Notes: generated by a model not told the origin, from the letters alone. Shown: positions 17,766 to 26,415, numbered from the stretch's first letter. The stretch: DNA of 64,000 nucleotides from Streptomyces pilosus (GCF_014649835.1 NZ_BMTU01000010.1:1-64000), one strand, 5' to 3'. A program made the numbers and translations.

Positions 17766-18830
17766 TCACCCCGACGCGGCGGGGTGGTGCGGCAGGGCGA
17801 GATGGGCCAGGTCTCCCGGTGGTGGGCCGGCGACGGGCCAGAGCGGCGCCGGTGTGCCGTCGGCGACCGCCGCGGGGGCGTCGGTGAGGTTCATCCGCTC
17901 ACGGAGACGGCCGTAGAAGTCCATGGTGCCGAGCCGGGCGGCACGCAGCCTGCGCGGCGAGGCGTACACCCCGAGCCAGTCCCCCGGGCCGATCACGCCG
18001 CGGAGCTGGCCGTCGATGCTGACCGCGGCACGGCCCGAGCGTTCGAGCACCCGCAGCCCGACGGGTTCGTCCGGGGCGGCGACGACCGAGCGGTTGAACG
18101 TCATGTGCGGAGCCACGGGCGTGAAGACCAGCGCCTCGGCACCCGGTGAGACCACCGGGCCGCCGGCGGCGAAACTGTAGGCGGTCGAGCCGGTCGGCGT
18201 GGCCACCAGCAGCGCGTCGGCGGAGTACGAGGCCAGCAGCCTGCCCGCGATGTAGACGCCGACCGAGACCTGCCGGTCCCGGGCGAGCTTCTCCAGCACG
18301 ACGTCGTTGAGGGCCGTCACGTCCAGCGGGACACCCCACTCGCCTCCCGTCTCGCAGTCGGTGCGCACGCTCGTCGGCGGCAGGAGCGGACCCCGGCCGT
18401 AGCGCATCAGCGCCCCGATGTCCGAGGGCACCTCCAGGCGGCGGGAGGCCCGCAGGGTCAGCAGCATGCGCCGCTCCACGTCGATCCGGTCCTCGTGCAC
18501 GGCGTCCAGGGCGGTGCGCACCTGGGTCATGGGCACTTCCGTCAGGAATCCCACCCGGCCGAGGTCGACTCCGAGCACCAGCGCGTCGATGGCGGCGGCC
18601 AGGCGGGCACCGCGCAGGAAGGTGCCGTCCCCGCCGAGCGTGACGACGAGGTCGGGGTCACCGGCCGCCGCCACCTCCTCCCGGGCGCTGTGCCGCCCGC
18701 CGTCGTTCCACACGTCGATGTCCTTGCAGGCGACGGCGTGCTCGGCGCACCAGGCCCGGACCGTGCGGGCCGCCTCCGCGGCCTCGGGCCGTCCGCCGTG
18801 CACGACCATGCCGACCCGGTCCACCGTCAT
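17766..18830 (-). CDS. nadK: NAD kinase
   Basis: 354 residues from the ATG at 18830, chosen because AGGAGGCGGAG lies immediately upstream; an upstream in-frame start at 18863 lacks this. Diagnostic motifs: GGDGTFLRGAR (~66-76), GVDLGRVGFLTE, LNDVVLEK, TPTGSTAYSFAAGGPVVSP and MTFNRSVV. It phosphorylates NAD to NADP using ATP or polyphosphate. The C-terminal ~40 residues (GPPPGDLAHLALPHH) extend beyond the usual length. Streptomycetes often have more than one nadK, so this may be a secondary copy. It is convergent with the NADPH-using FprB-type gene, a suggestive but not conclusive neighbourhood. Confidence 0.9.
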   Translation of the reverse strand: MTVDRVGMVVHGGRPEAAEAARTVRAWCAEHAVACKDIDVWNDGGRHSAREEVAAAGDPDLVVTLGGDGTFLRGARLAAAIDALVLGVDLGRVGFLTEVPMTQVRTALDAVHEDRIDVERRMLLTLRASRRLEVPSDIGALMRYGRGPLLPPTSVRTDCETGGEWGVPLDVTALNDVVLEKLARDRQVSVGVYIAGRLLASYSADALLVATPTGSTAYSFAAGGPVVSPGAEALVFTPVAPHMTFNRSVVAAPDEPVGLRVLERSGRAAVSIDGQLRGVIGPGDWLGVYASPRRLRAARLGTMDFYGRLRERMNLTDAPAAVADGTPAPLWPVAGPPPGDLAHLALPHHPAASG

Positions 18831-18906
18831 CTCCGCCTCCTGGACGTCCGCTCGCGTGCCCATCCTGACCGGTGCGACGGCCGCCGGGGCGCCGCACCAC
18901 GCCGCG

Positions 18907-18940
18907 GCGGCCCGGTTCCGCGCACGCGGTACCGGGCCGC
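18907..18940 (-). terminator. Hairpin after rpmJ
   Basis: Perfect 10-bp arms GCGGCCCGGT and ACCGGGCCGC with a 14-base loop that can itself pair (CCGC/GCGG), 20 bases past the rpmJ stop. It probably ends the rpmG-rpmJ transcript. There is no T run, as is common in this type of genome. Confidence 0.6.
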
Positions 18941-18959
18941 CGGGTGGCGAGCAGGCCGA

Positions 18960-19082
18960 TCAGCCCTGGCGGGCCTTGTGACGGGGATCCTTCTTGTTGA
19001 TCACGAACGTCACGCCGCGCCGGCGCACCACTTGGGCGCCGGGCCTGGACTTCAGCGAGCGCAGGGACTTGCGCACCTTCAT
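18960..19082 (-). CDS. rpmJ: 50S ribosomal protein L36, zinc-free form
   Basis: 40 residues; the ATG at 19082 follows GGAAGGAG. The sequence (MKVRKSLRSLKSRPGAQVV, INKKDPRHKARQG) is the L36 type without the Cys-Cys-Cys-His zinc site. In streptomycetes such paralogues replace the zinc-binding L36 under zinc starvation and are usually repressed by Zur. It lies 46 bases after rpmG and shares its transcript. I did not see a clear Zur box (a TGAAAATGATTTTCA-like palindrome) upstream of the pair, so regulation is inferred from family knowledge only. Confidence 0.92.
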   Translation of the reverse strand: MKVRKSLRSLKSRPGAQVVRRRGVTFVINKKDPRHKARQG

Positions 19083-19128
19083 CGCGCTCTCCTTCCACGG
19101 GACGGTACGGGGGCGGGCGGAGCGGGTG

Positions 19129-19293
19129 TCACCGCTCCTCGCGGAAGAGGACGTGCCCACCGGCGACCGGGTCGTACTTCCGCAGGACGAGCCGGTCGGG
19201 GTCGTTCAGCCGGCTCTTGCGCGTCACGTAGGTGACGCCCGTGCCGGCCGTCGACCTCAGCTTGACGACGGGCCGCGCGGTACTGCGTGCCAT
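19129..19293 (-). CDS. rpmG: 50S ribosomal protein L33, zinc-free form
   Basis: 54 residues from the ATG at 19293 with GGAAGGAG seven bases upstream. It contains VKLRSTAGTGVTYVTRKSRL, LVLRKYDPVAGGHVLFRE, the canonical L33 fold with the CxxC pairs missing. With the downstream zinc-free L36 gene it forms a two-gene ribosomal protein unit of the kind induced when zinc is scarce, releasing zinc held by the zinc-binding paralogues. Other members often found with it (rpmB, rpsN, rpsR, a CobW-type GTPase) are absent here. Confidence 0.93.
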   Translation of the reverse strand: MARSTARPVVKLRSTAGTGVTYVTRKSRLNDPDRLVLRKYDPVAGGHVLFREER

Positions 19294-19388
19294 GGGTTCT
19301 CCTTCCGCCACTGCCCGATCCCATTGGCTCAGGCATGTCAGCCGACGGGGTCAACGGTGGGGGCGGGCCCGGTATTCCGCCTCCGGGT

Positions 19389-20258
19389 TCAGCGGCGGCG
19401 CGCGGCCCACACCGTGAGCTCGGTGCGCACGCTCAGGTCGTCGCGGCGCAGGATGCTGTGCGGTCCGCCGGTGTCGAGCAGTCCGTCGAGAGCGGTGAGG
19501 TCCGCGGCCGTGAGCGAGGAGGCCGCGCGCTCGCGCATGCGGCTCAGGCCGCTGATCGCGTAGCGGCCCACCGCGTCGGTGCGCGACGGGGTCACGGCGA
19601 CCGTGAGGGTGCGCTCGCCCTCGACGGCGAAACCGGCCGCGGCCAGCGCCCCCGACCAGTCCGCGCCGCGATGGGGCACGTGTGCGGCGTGGTCGCCGGC
19701 GAGCGCGGCGTGGCAGCGCTCCTCCAGGCCGGGAGCGGTCTCCGGGGCGTCCCCGGGCAGGAAGCGGGGGAAGCCGGCCGGCTCGACGACGGCGAACAGC
19801 CCGCCCGGGGCGAGCAGCCCGTGCACCTTGCGCAGGGTGCCGGCGGGGTCGGCCATGTGATGCAGGGAGGCCGAAGCCCAGACGAGTTCCGGCGTGCCGA
19901 GGGCGGGCCACTCCGGCGCGTCGAGGTCCGCGCGGACGCAGGTCGTGCGGTCGGCCGCGCCGGCCGCCTCCGCCTTCCGGGCCAGGCGGCGCAGATGGGC
20001 GGCGGAGGAGTCCACGGCGGTGAGCCGGGCCCCGGGGAAGCGTTCGAGGAGGGCGAGGGTGCCCGCACCGGTTCCGCAGCCGAGGTCCACGATGTGGCGG
20101 GGGCCGGCCCCGAGGGGCAGCCAGGCGGTGATGGACGCGGTGTGCTCGGCGAGCACCTCCGCCTCCAGGTCGAGGAAGTCGGCCTGGTCGCCCATGCCGT
20201 GCGCGGTGCCGTGCGGGTGGGCGTGCTGCGTGTGCGGGGTGGGGTGGTCCATGCGCAT
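19389..20258 (-). CDS. Class I SAM-dependent methyltransferase with His-rich N-terminus
   Basis: 289 residues from the ATG at 20258 (ATG at 20252 also fits; no strong ribosome site). Motif I is IVDLGCGTGAGTLALLE near residue 55, followed by LTAVDSSAAHLRRLARKA, a motif with ASASLHHMADPAGTLRK, and LLAPGGLFAVVEPAGFPRF. These give a Rossmann-fold SAM methyltransferase of the UbiE/Methyltransf_25 type; the substrate is unknown. The first 22 residues contain seven histidines (HPTPHTQHAHPHGTAH), a possible metal-binding or simply disordered tail. It is upstream of rpmG on the same strand by 95 bases but need not be part of that unit. Confidence 0.85.
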   Translation of the reverse strand: MRMDHPTPHTQHAHPHGTAHGMGDQADFLDLEAEVLAEHTASITAWLPLGAGPRHIVDLGCGTGAGTLALLERFPGARLTAVDSSAAHLRRLARKAEAAGAADRTTCVRADLDAPEWPALGTPELVWASASLHHMADPAGTLRKVHGLLAPGGLFAVVEPAGFPRFLPGDAPETAPGLEERCHAALAGDHAAHVPHRGADWSGALAAAGFAVEGERTLTVAVTPSRTDAVGRYAISGLSRMRERAASSLTAADLTALDGLLDTGGPHSILRRDDLSVRTELTVWAARRR

Positions 20259-20385
20259 CACGCTAGGCGGGCCGCCGGCGTGCGGTCGGCGCGCTCCCGG
20301 GATGCGCAAGACGACGGCCGGTCGCGCTGCGCCACGCGCAAGGGGGGTGCGGCCGTCCGGCCCCTCGCCGGTGTGCGCCGGCTGC

Positions 20386-20417
20386 GGCGCGTACGGCCTT
20401 CGCGGTCCGTACGCGCC
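20386..20417 (-). terminator. Hairpin after the trypsin-like protease gene
   Basis: Perfect 11-bp arms GGCGCGTACGG and CCGTACGCGCC around a 10-base loop, starting 24 bases after the minus-strand stop at 20441. Confidence 0.6.
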
Positions 20418-20440
20418 CCGGGGTGCCGTCGGGTCGCGGG

Positions 20441-21439
20441 CTAGGAGGTCTGCGCCCTGTCGTAGAGGGCCTTGGCCACGTCACCGAAGTACGGGCCGAA
20501 CATGCGGTTGGGCAGGAAGGTGTACCCGAAGCTGTTCACGGAGACCTGCAGGCCCCTGCCGGTCGCCTCGTCGAAGCCGGTGAACCAGGGGCCGCCGCTG
20601 GAGCCTCCCGTCATGTTGCAGCCGAGACCGTGGTCCTGGGTGAGGAGGAAGTCCTTCGAGCTGTTGCCGCTGCAGTGGATGAGTTTCGTGCCGTCGTACG
20701 GGGAGGCGGCCGGGAAGCCGAAGGCGTACATCCGCTTGTTGTAGCCGCCGTTGAACTGCAGGCCCTGCGCGCCGACGACCGACGTGAGCGTCCGTCCGTC
20801 GAGCGGGGCCACGACCGCGGCCCCGATGTCGTGATTGATGTCCTCGCTCGCTTCCCACTGCGGGGTCGTCAGCGTCCGGGAGGCGGCCCACTGGCCGTAC
20901 GGGGCCTGCCCGTTGTCGTACCCGGGCACGAACACCCAGTTGGTGTGCCAGCTGCCCTGGTACTTCACGCAGTGCCCGGCCGTGATGACGGTGCCGGCGT
21001 TCTGGCTGGTGACGGCGTTGCCGGAGCAGGAGGCGGTGCGCCCTTGGAAGGTGAAGAACACCCGGCCCGAGGTCGACACGACCGCTCCCCCGCCGGTCCA
21101 GGGGGCGCCCGCCTGCGGGAAGGCCGCGGGAGCGGTGCCCGGCACGACGGTGGTCGCGCCTCCTTCGGCCGCCGGGGCCCTGAGGCTCTGGGCGGCCGCG
21201 GGCGTCAGGGACAGATCGAGCGGCGCGGCGCCGCGCATCCGGTCGGCGGTCCAGAACGCGGCGGAGGCGCGCTGTTCGGCGAGCGGGACGGCACGGGCGG
21301 CGGCGGGTGCCGTCCCGGCCGGTGTCTCCCCGGCCGGTCCGCCGGGTGCGGCGCCGGCGGAACCGGTGGCGGCGACCGTGCCGGCGAGCAGGGCCGCGAG
21401 GGCGAGCAGGAAGCCAGGGGCGGTGCGGTGGCGTCTCAC
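20441..21439 (-). CDS. Secreted trypsin-like (S1/V8-type) serine peptidase
   Basis: 332 residues from a GTG at 21439 preceded by AAGGAGACATGC; the open frame extends further up but without signal-peptide logic. The Sec signal peptide is RRHRTAPGFLLALAALLAG followed by Ala-rich sequence. A propeptide-like region runs to about 110. The catalytic triad is visible: His in VITAGHC (~153), Asp in NHDIGAAVV (~200), Ser in MTGGSSGGPW (~278), with CSGNA and CNMTGG cysteines able to pair. It is an exported glutamyl-endopeptidase/trypsin-like hydrolase, similar to the many uncharacterised streptomycete secreted peptidases. Substrate specificity is not readable. Confidence 0.88.
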   Translation of the reverse strand: MRRHRTAPGFLLALAALLAGTVAATGSAGAAPGGPAGETPAGTAPAAARAVPLAEQRASAAFWTADRMRGAAPLDLSLTPAAAQSLRAPAAEGGATTVVPGTAPAAFPQAGAPWTGGGAVVSTSGRVFFTFQGRTASCSGNAVTSQNAGTVITAGHCVKYQGSWHTNWVFVPGYDNGQAPYGQWAASRTLTTPQWEASEDINHDIGAAVVAPLDGRTLTSVVGAQGLQFNGGYNKRMYAFGFPAASPYDGTKLIHCSGNSSKDFLLTQDHGLGCNMTGGSSGGPWFTGFDEATGRGLQVSVNSFGYTFLPNRMFGPYFGDVAKALYDRAQTS

Positions 21440-21621
21440 GCATGTCTCCTTCTGCCGTGCCCGGACCGGGTCGGGTCCGGGCAGGGTGGGGGAACGAAGA
21501 GCTGTGCGGACGGACGTGCGTGACGCAGAGTGCCAGAGAAATCCCACCTTGTCAGGAGCGCGACAACGGCACGGTCGGAAATCGGCTACCGCCCCGGCCG
21601 GAAAGGGCGGAGACTCGCCCC

Positions 21622-22239
21622 ATGGCAGACATGGACGCGTTCCGGGACGCGGTCACCGCGTGGGCGGCCGGGGCCTCCGGGGACCCGGCACGCGAACTGG
21701 CCGCACGGCTCGACGTGCGCACCGCCGTCCTGCTGGAAGGGCTGAGCGACGCGGCGGCGGTCGAGGCGCTGGCCGGAGCACGCGGTCGCGACCTCGCGGC
21801 CGAGGGTGTCTGCGTCCTGCCCATGGGCGGCGCGATGAGCGTCGGACGCTTCGCCGCCCTGGTGGGGCCACCCGGTCTGGACCTGCGGCTCACCGGACTG
21901 TGCGACGAGGCCGAACTCGGCTACTACCGACGCGGTCTGGAGCGGGCCGGCGCGCCGGGGCAGGGGTTCTTCGTCTGTGCGGCGGACCTGGAGGACGAAC
22001 TCATCAGGGCCCTGGGCACGACACGGGTGCGGGAGATCATCCGCGCCGAGGGCGACGACCGCGCCCTGCACACCTTCCTGCGGCAGCCCGCACAGCAGGG
22101 CCGCGCGGCACCGCGACAACTCAGGCGGTTCCTCGGCACCAAGAAGGGACGCAAGATCCACTACGGCCGGGTGCTCGTCGAGGCGCTCGGCCCCGACGAC
22201 GTGCCCGACCCCCTCGACCGCCTGCTCGCCGGACTCTGA
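21622..22239 (+). CDS. Stand-alone OLD-type TOPRIM domain protein
   Basis: 205 residues from the ATG at 21622, with GGGCGGAG nine bases before. Residues ~35-110 look like the TOPRIM fold of OLD-family nucleases: VLLEGLSDAAAVEALA (the conserved Glu), VCVLPMGGAMSVGRFAAL, and LRLTGLCDEAELGYYRRGL (acidic motif). The C-terminal half contains LEDELIRALG, a helical segment and a basic stretch (FLGTKKGRKIHYGR). OLD proteins normally carry an N-terminal ABC ATPase; here none is present and no ATPase gene is adjacent. The usual DxD motif is not obvious, so nuclease activity is doubtful. A conserved stand-alone actinobacterial TOPRIM family is the likely assignment. Confidence 0.7.
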   Translation: MADMDAFRDAVTAWAAGASGDPARELAARLDVRTAVLLEGLSDAAAVEALAGARGRDLAAEGVCVLPMGGAMSVGRFAALVGPPGLDLRLTGLCDEAELGYYRRGLERAGAPGQGFFVCAADLEDELIRALGTTRVREIIRAEGDDRALHTFLRQPAQQGRAAPRQLRRFLGTKKGRKIHYGRVLVEALGPDDVPDPLDRLLAGL

Positions 22240-22288
22240 CGGCGACGGCCCGCGCCCCGGGTCGGCGCCCCACTTCGGTGGCGTGCGG

Positions 22289-23818
22289 TCAGAACCTCGG
22301 TGCCGTCGTCTGTGACCGGACCAGTGCCGCCGCTTCCTCCTCCGTCTGCACCGAAGGGGGCGAGCCTTCGAGCGGCTGCCGGGCCGTCTCCTTCATGCAG
22401 GCCACCGCGACGACGCCGGCCAGCGCCGCGGCCATCGCGTAGTACGCCGGCATCATGTCCGAACCGGTGGCGCCGATCAGAGCGGTGATCACCAAGGGAG
22501 TGGTGCCGCCGAACAGCGACGCCGACAGGTTGTAGCCGACCGACAGGGCGCCGTAGCGCACGGGCGTGGGGAACATGGCCGGCAGCGCCGCCGACATGGT
22601 GCCCAGCAGGCAGACCAGTGACAGACCGAGCATCAGCGTGCCGGCCGAGACGGCGGGCAGACCGCCCTGCCGCACGAGGAGGAACGCGGGGACGGCCAAC
22701 AGGAAGAAGCTCAGCATGCCGGTCATCAGCAGCGGCTTGCGACCGTAGCGGTCGCTGAGCCGGCCCACCTGACCGATGACCAGCATCAGCACCACCATGG
22801 TGGCCACCAGGACCAGCAGCCCGTGGGTCTCGCTGTAGTGCAGCTCGTCGGAGAGGTAGGTCGGCATGTAGGACAGCAGCATGTAGTCGGTGATGTTGTA
22901 GGCGCCGACCAGGGCGACGCACAGCACCAGGGTGCGCCAGTGCTCCCGGAAGATCCTGGCGAGGCCGCCGCGGGCGGCGGTTGCCGACGTGTTCGAGGCC
23001 TCGGGCGCGGGGACGGCGCCCTCCTCCAGCTTCAGGTACGCGGGGGTGTCGTCCAGCTTCAGCCGCAGGTGGATGCCGACGACCCCGAGCGGCCCGGCGA
23101 GCAGGAACGGGATGCGCCAGCCCCAGGCGTCCATGGTGTCGGTTCCGAGCCACGCGGTGAGGGCGGTGACCAGGCCCGCCGCGCCGGTGTACCCGGCGAG
23201 GGTCCCGAGCTCCAGGAAGCTGCCGAAGTAGCCGCGCCGCCGGTCCGGGGCGTACTCCGCGATGAACGTGGAGGCGCCGCCGTACTCGCCGCCCGTGGAG
23301 AAGCCCTGGAGCAACCGGAAGCAGATCAACAGCAGGGGCGACCAGAAGCCGACGGCCGCGTAGGTCGGGAGCATGCCGATGGCGGCGGTGCCGACCGCCA
23401 TGAGGATCATGGTCAGCGCGAGCACCTTCTTGCGCCCGACCCTGTCCCCCATCGGCCCGAAGACCATGCCGCCGAGCGGGCGCACCAGGAAGGCGACCGC
23501 GAAGGTGGCGAAGGAGGACAGCAGTTGCGCGGTCTCGCTTCCCGAGGGGAAGAAGACGCGGCCGATGGTGCCGGCGAGGTAGGCGTAGATCCCGAAGTCG
23601 AACCACTCCATGGCGTTGCCGAGCGAGGCGGCCTTCACCGCGCGCCTGACCGCCCGTTCGTCCGTCACCGTGATGTCCGACCGGCGCAGTCGCGGGTTCT
23701 GGCGACGCCGGACGGCACGGAAGAGGGCGGGGTGACGCCTGGCCGCCGCGGTGTCCGGCGCCGGCTCGTTCTCGGTGGGGGACGTGGTCGCGTTCCTTTC
23801 CGGGACAGGTCGCAGCAA
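22289..23818 (-). CDS. MFS transporter, metabolite:H+ symporter (ProP-like) family
   Basis: About 500 residues with twelve predicted helices. MHS-subfamily signatures are strong: ASLGNAMEWFDFGIYAYLAG, FLVRPLGGMVFGPMGDRVGR, RLLQGFSTGGEYGGASTFIA, WGWRIPFLLAGPLG and RLSDRYGRKPLL. Such transporters take up osmolytes or organic acids with protons. Convergent with the TOPRIM gene. The start is uncertain: the longest frame opens with TTG at 23818 without a ribosome site, while AAAGGA lies eight bases before an in-frame ACG at 23785. A later GTG (in ITVTDERAV) would also retain all helices. The N-terminal ~50 residues before AVKAASLGN are non-conserved and basic. Confidence 0.88.
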   Translation of the reverse strand: MLRPVPERNATTSPTENEPAPDTAAARRHPALFRAVRRRQNPRLRRSDITVTDERAVRRAVKAASLGNAMEWFDFGIYAYLAGTIGRVFFPSGSETAQLLSSFATFAVAFLVRPLGGMVFGPMGDRVGRKKVLALTMILMAVGTAAIGMLPTYAAVGFWSPLLLICFRLLQGFSTGGEYGGASTFIAEYAPDRRRGYFGSFLELGTLAGYTGAAGLVTALTAWLGTDTMDAWGWRIPFLLAGPLGVVGIHLRLKLDDTPAYLKLEEGAVPAPEASNTSATAARGGLARIFREHWRTLVLCVALVGAYNITDYMLLSYMPTYLSDELHYSETHGLLVLVATMVVLMLVIGQVGRLSDRYGRKPLLMTGMLSFFLLAVPAFLLVRQGGLPAVSAGTLMLGLSLVCLLGTMSAALPAMFPTPVRYGALSVGYNLSASLFGGTTPLVITALIGATGSDMMPAYYAMAAALAGVVAVACMKETARQPLEGSPPSVQTEEEAAALVRSQTTAPRF

Positions 23819-24030
23819 AGGGAACGTATCAGCGCATCCGGGCGGGCGCCGGGAACCGCGTGTCCACGACGAGCCGCCACCTGCGGTCCCCGGGCCCCGG
23901 GCGTCGCCCTCACCTGTATGCCTCCGCTGCGCTGGTCACCGGCGCGCGGCGGTGATGCGCTGAGAGGCGGGGGAGGAAACGCCCGGGGCAGGTCGGCGCC
24001 GGGCGGTCGTCCCGTTCCCAGGAGGCACTC

Positions 24031-24894
24031 GTGACCACCCCTCGTCCGCTCGTCCGTTCGTCCCGCGTCCTGGCCCTCGCGCTGGCCGCCGGGACGCTGC
24101 TGGCCACGGCGGCCTGTTCCGACGGCGACACCGGCGCGCCGTCCGGCTCGGAAACCGCCTCCACGGTCGCCGAGCGGGGCATCGCCGCGCAGACCGCCTC
24201 GCCCACCTCCACCTCGCCCTCCGCCTCCGCGTCTCCGGGTCCGGAACTCACCGAGAGGGGCGCGCGCCAGGCGCTGATCACCGCGGAGGACCTGGAGGAC
24301 GACTGGACGCAGGCCGACAACCCGCGGGAGTGGCGGGACTCGCTGCTGGTGGGCGAGGTCGACGTGGCCGCGTTCCTCACCGGCAGGAGCGACGCCTCCG
24401 AGTGCCAGCGTCTCGTCGACGCCCTCTACGACGAGACACTGCTGGGTACTCCGTCCGGGGCATCGGCGCTCACCGGGTTCCAGGACGGCGAGTCCCGGCT
24501 GCTCTACCAGGTCGCCGCCTACGACGAGGCCGACCTGGACGAGTCGATGCGGTGGCTGAAGTCGCTCCCGGACACCTGCGACCAGTTCACCCTGACCGGC
24601 GGTGACAGCGGCGACCGCACCGTCCAGGTCATCGGGCTGAAGCTGCCGGAGACCGGTGACGCCCGGCAGGGCCTCACCATGACGGTCAAGGGCGACAGCG
24701 GCGGCGCCCCGACGACGCTCACCCTCGACGTCGCCGCCGTCCAGCTCGGCGCGGACGCGATCACCGTCACCAACGGCGGGCTCGACGGCGCCTCGCACGA
24801 CAGCACCTCGGCCGCCGTGGAGAACGGCACCGAGCGGCTCCAGGAAGTGCGCGCCGGCCGCACCCCCCGGCCCACGCCCAGCGGTGTCAGCTGA
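24031..24894 (+). CDS. Putative lipoprotein
   Basis: 287 residues from a GTG at 24031 preceded by AGGAGGCACTC. A signal peptide (VLALALAAGTLLATAAC) ends in a lipobox with Cys near 29, so the protein should be lipid-anchored on the outer face of the membrane. A Ser/Thr/Pro linker (SPTSTSPSASASPGPE) leads to a globular domain with RQALITAEDLEDDWTQ, ECQRLVDALYD, SRLLYQVAAYDEADLDESMR and LTLDVAAVQLG, resembling the extracytoplasmic sensor or PknH-like lipoprotein domains of actinomycetes. No function is assigned. It converges with the OsmC gene 57 bases away. Confidence 0.8.
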   Translation: MTTPRPLVRSSRVLALALAAGTLLATAACSDGDTGAPSGSETASTVAERGIAAQTASPTSTSPSASASPGPELTERGARQALITAEDLEDDWTQADNPREWRDSLLVGEVDVAAFLTGRSDASECQRLVDALYDETLLGTPSGASALTGFQDGESRLLYQVAAYDEADLDESMRWLKSLPDTCDQFTLTGGDSGDRTVQVIGLKLPETGDARQGLTMTVKGDSGGAPTTLTLDVAAVQLGADAITVTNGGLDGASHDSTSAAVENGTERLQEVRAGRTPRPTPSGVS

Positions 24895-24951
24895 ACGGGG
24901 CCGACGGGACGCCGGCTCGACCACCGGCCCCGCACGGCGCCGGCCACCCCG

Positions 24952-25389
24952 TCAGCCGCCCTCGATCACCGTCGTGACGGGCGTGCCGGTCTCGATCGTG
25001 CGGCTGACCGTGCAGAGCCGCTCGTGGGACGTCCGCACGGCGCGGGGCAGGATGGCGCGGGCGCGCTCCGCTCCCTCACCGTCGGGGAAGGACACGTCGA
25101 AGCTGACGACGAGGCCGGTCATGCGGTTGCCGAGCTCGTCGCTGATCTTGTCGCCCGTCACCGACACCGAGAACCGGTCGGGCTCCGCGTGACGGGCCGT
25201 GGCCACGTCGACGTCCGCGGCCGTGCAGCCCCCGATGGCGGCCAGCAGCAGTTCCACCGGGGTGAACGCCGCGCCGCCGTCGTCGGAGGCGGTACCGAAA
25301 GGGAGGGTGCCGCCGCGGGCGTTGGTGGCGACGAAGTGACCGGTGGCGGTGCGCTCGACGTGGACGGAACGCTGGGAGTCTTCGCTCAT
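24952..25389 (-). CDS. OsmC family peroxiredoxin-like protein
   Basis: 145 residues from the ATG at 25389; no ribosome site is evident, so a leaderless transcript is possible. Conserved features: FTPVELLLAAIGGCTAADVD with the peroxidatic Cys near residue 55, and a second Cys in SHERLCTVSRTIETGTPV. The domain is the two-lobed OsmC/Ohr fold that reduces organic or inorganic hydroperoxides using thiols. The spacing of the two cysteines and the GG-C motif favour the OsmC/YhfA branch over Ohr. No regulator lies beside it. Confidence 0.88.
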   Translation of the reverse strand: MSEDSQRSVHVERTATGHFVATNARGGTLPFGTASDDGGAAFTPVELLLAAIGGCTAADVDVATARHAEPDRFSVSVTGDKISDELGNRMTGLVVSFDVSFPDGEGAERARAILPRAVRTSHERLCTVSRTIETGTPVTTVIEGG

Positions 25390-25571
25390 GCAGCGACAGT
25401 AACGGCGCCGGGCCGCACCCCGCCCTCCCCCGCGCGGCCGGATGCGGCCCGTGAGACGGTGGGGACGGGCCCGGCCCCGGGGGCGGTGGGGCGCCGGCGG
25501 CGGGCGGCGGCACCGCGGGCGGGAGCGAGCCCGGCGCGCCGTGCGGGTCGCACAGGCCAGGAGGTCCGGTC

Positions 25572-26378
25572 ATGACCGACTCACGTTCCGCGGGCGCGGC
25601 CGGCCGGTACGGCGAGGACCTGTTCGCACCGGAGCACCCGCGCGAGGCGGGGCGCATCGACGCCGCCGCGCTGGTGTACGACCCCCTCACCACGCACCGT
25701 CTGCGGGCGCTGGGCGTGGGCCCAGGCCATCGCTGTCTCGAGGTGGGCGCCGGGACCGGCACGGTCGCGCGGTGGCTGCTGGACGAGGCGGGCGCGGAGG
25801 AGGTGGTCGCGCTGGACCGGGACACCGACGCGCTCGCCGCGGTCGCCGGGCGCGGGCTGCGGGTGCTCCGCGCGGACCTCACGGACGAGGACCTGCGGCC
25901 GGGCGCGTTCGACCTGATCCACGCCCGGTTCGTGCTGATGCACCTGCCCGGCCGCCGGCGGATCGTCTCACGGCTGGCCGGCTGGCTGAACCCGGGCGGA
26001 GCACTGGTGCTGGGCGACGCGGTGGAACTGCCCGACGCCCGCGACGCCTCCTCCCCGTACCGGCGCACCATGGACGCCATGTGGCGGGCTCTGCGGACGA
26101 CGATCGGCACCGACATCTGCGACGTGCCCGCCTATCCGCGGTTCCTGCGGGAGGAGGGGCTGCGGGAGGTGGCCGCGGAGGTGTTCTGTCCGCCCCTGAC
26201 CGCCGGCAGCCCCCTGGCCCGTTTCTGGTCGGAGACCTGGAGCCGGATGCGGCCGGAGCTGACGGCGACGGGTCTGGTCGACGCGGATACCGTCGCGGAG
26301 GCGACGGCGTACCTGGACTCGCCGGGGCTCGCCGAGCTGGGGCCGGGCATGGCGATGGCCTGGGGGCGACGGGACTGA
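25572..26378 (+). CDS. Class I SAM-dependent methyltransferase
   Basis: 268 residues from the ATG at 25572 with AGGAGGTCCGGTC upstream. Motif I is CLEVGAGTGTVARWLLDEAG near residue 56, followed by VVALDRDTDAL, a motif with LRADLTDEDL, then FDLIHARFVLMHLPGRRRI and LAGWLNPGGALVLGDAVEL. The C-terminal helical part (RTMDAMWRALRTTIGTD, FWSETWSRMRPEL) is typical of small-molecule methyltransferases found in metabolite clusters, but no cluster is seen here. Substrate unknown. Confidence 0.85.
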   Translation: MTDSRSAGAAGRYGEDLFAPEHPREAGRIDAAALVYDPLTTHRLRALGVGPGHRCLEVGAGTGTVARWLLDEAGAEEVVALDRDTDALAAVAGRGLRVLRADLTDEDLRPGAFDLIHARFVLMHLPGRRRIVSRLAGWLNPGGALVLGDAVELPDARDASSPYRRTMDAMWRALRTTIGTDICDVPAYPRFLREEGLREVAAEVFCPPLTAGSPLARFWSETWSRMRPELTATGLVDADTVAEATAYLDSPGLAELGPGMAMAWGRRD

Positions 26379-26415
26379 CCGGCGGCCGGTTCCCGCGCGC
26401 CCGTCCGGCGTCGCG

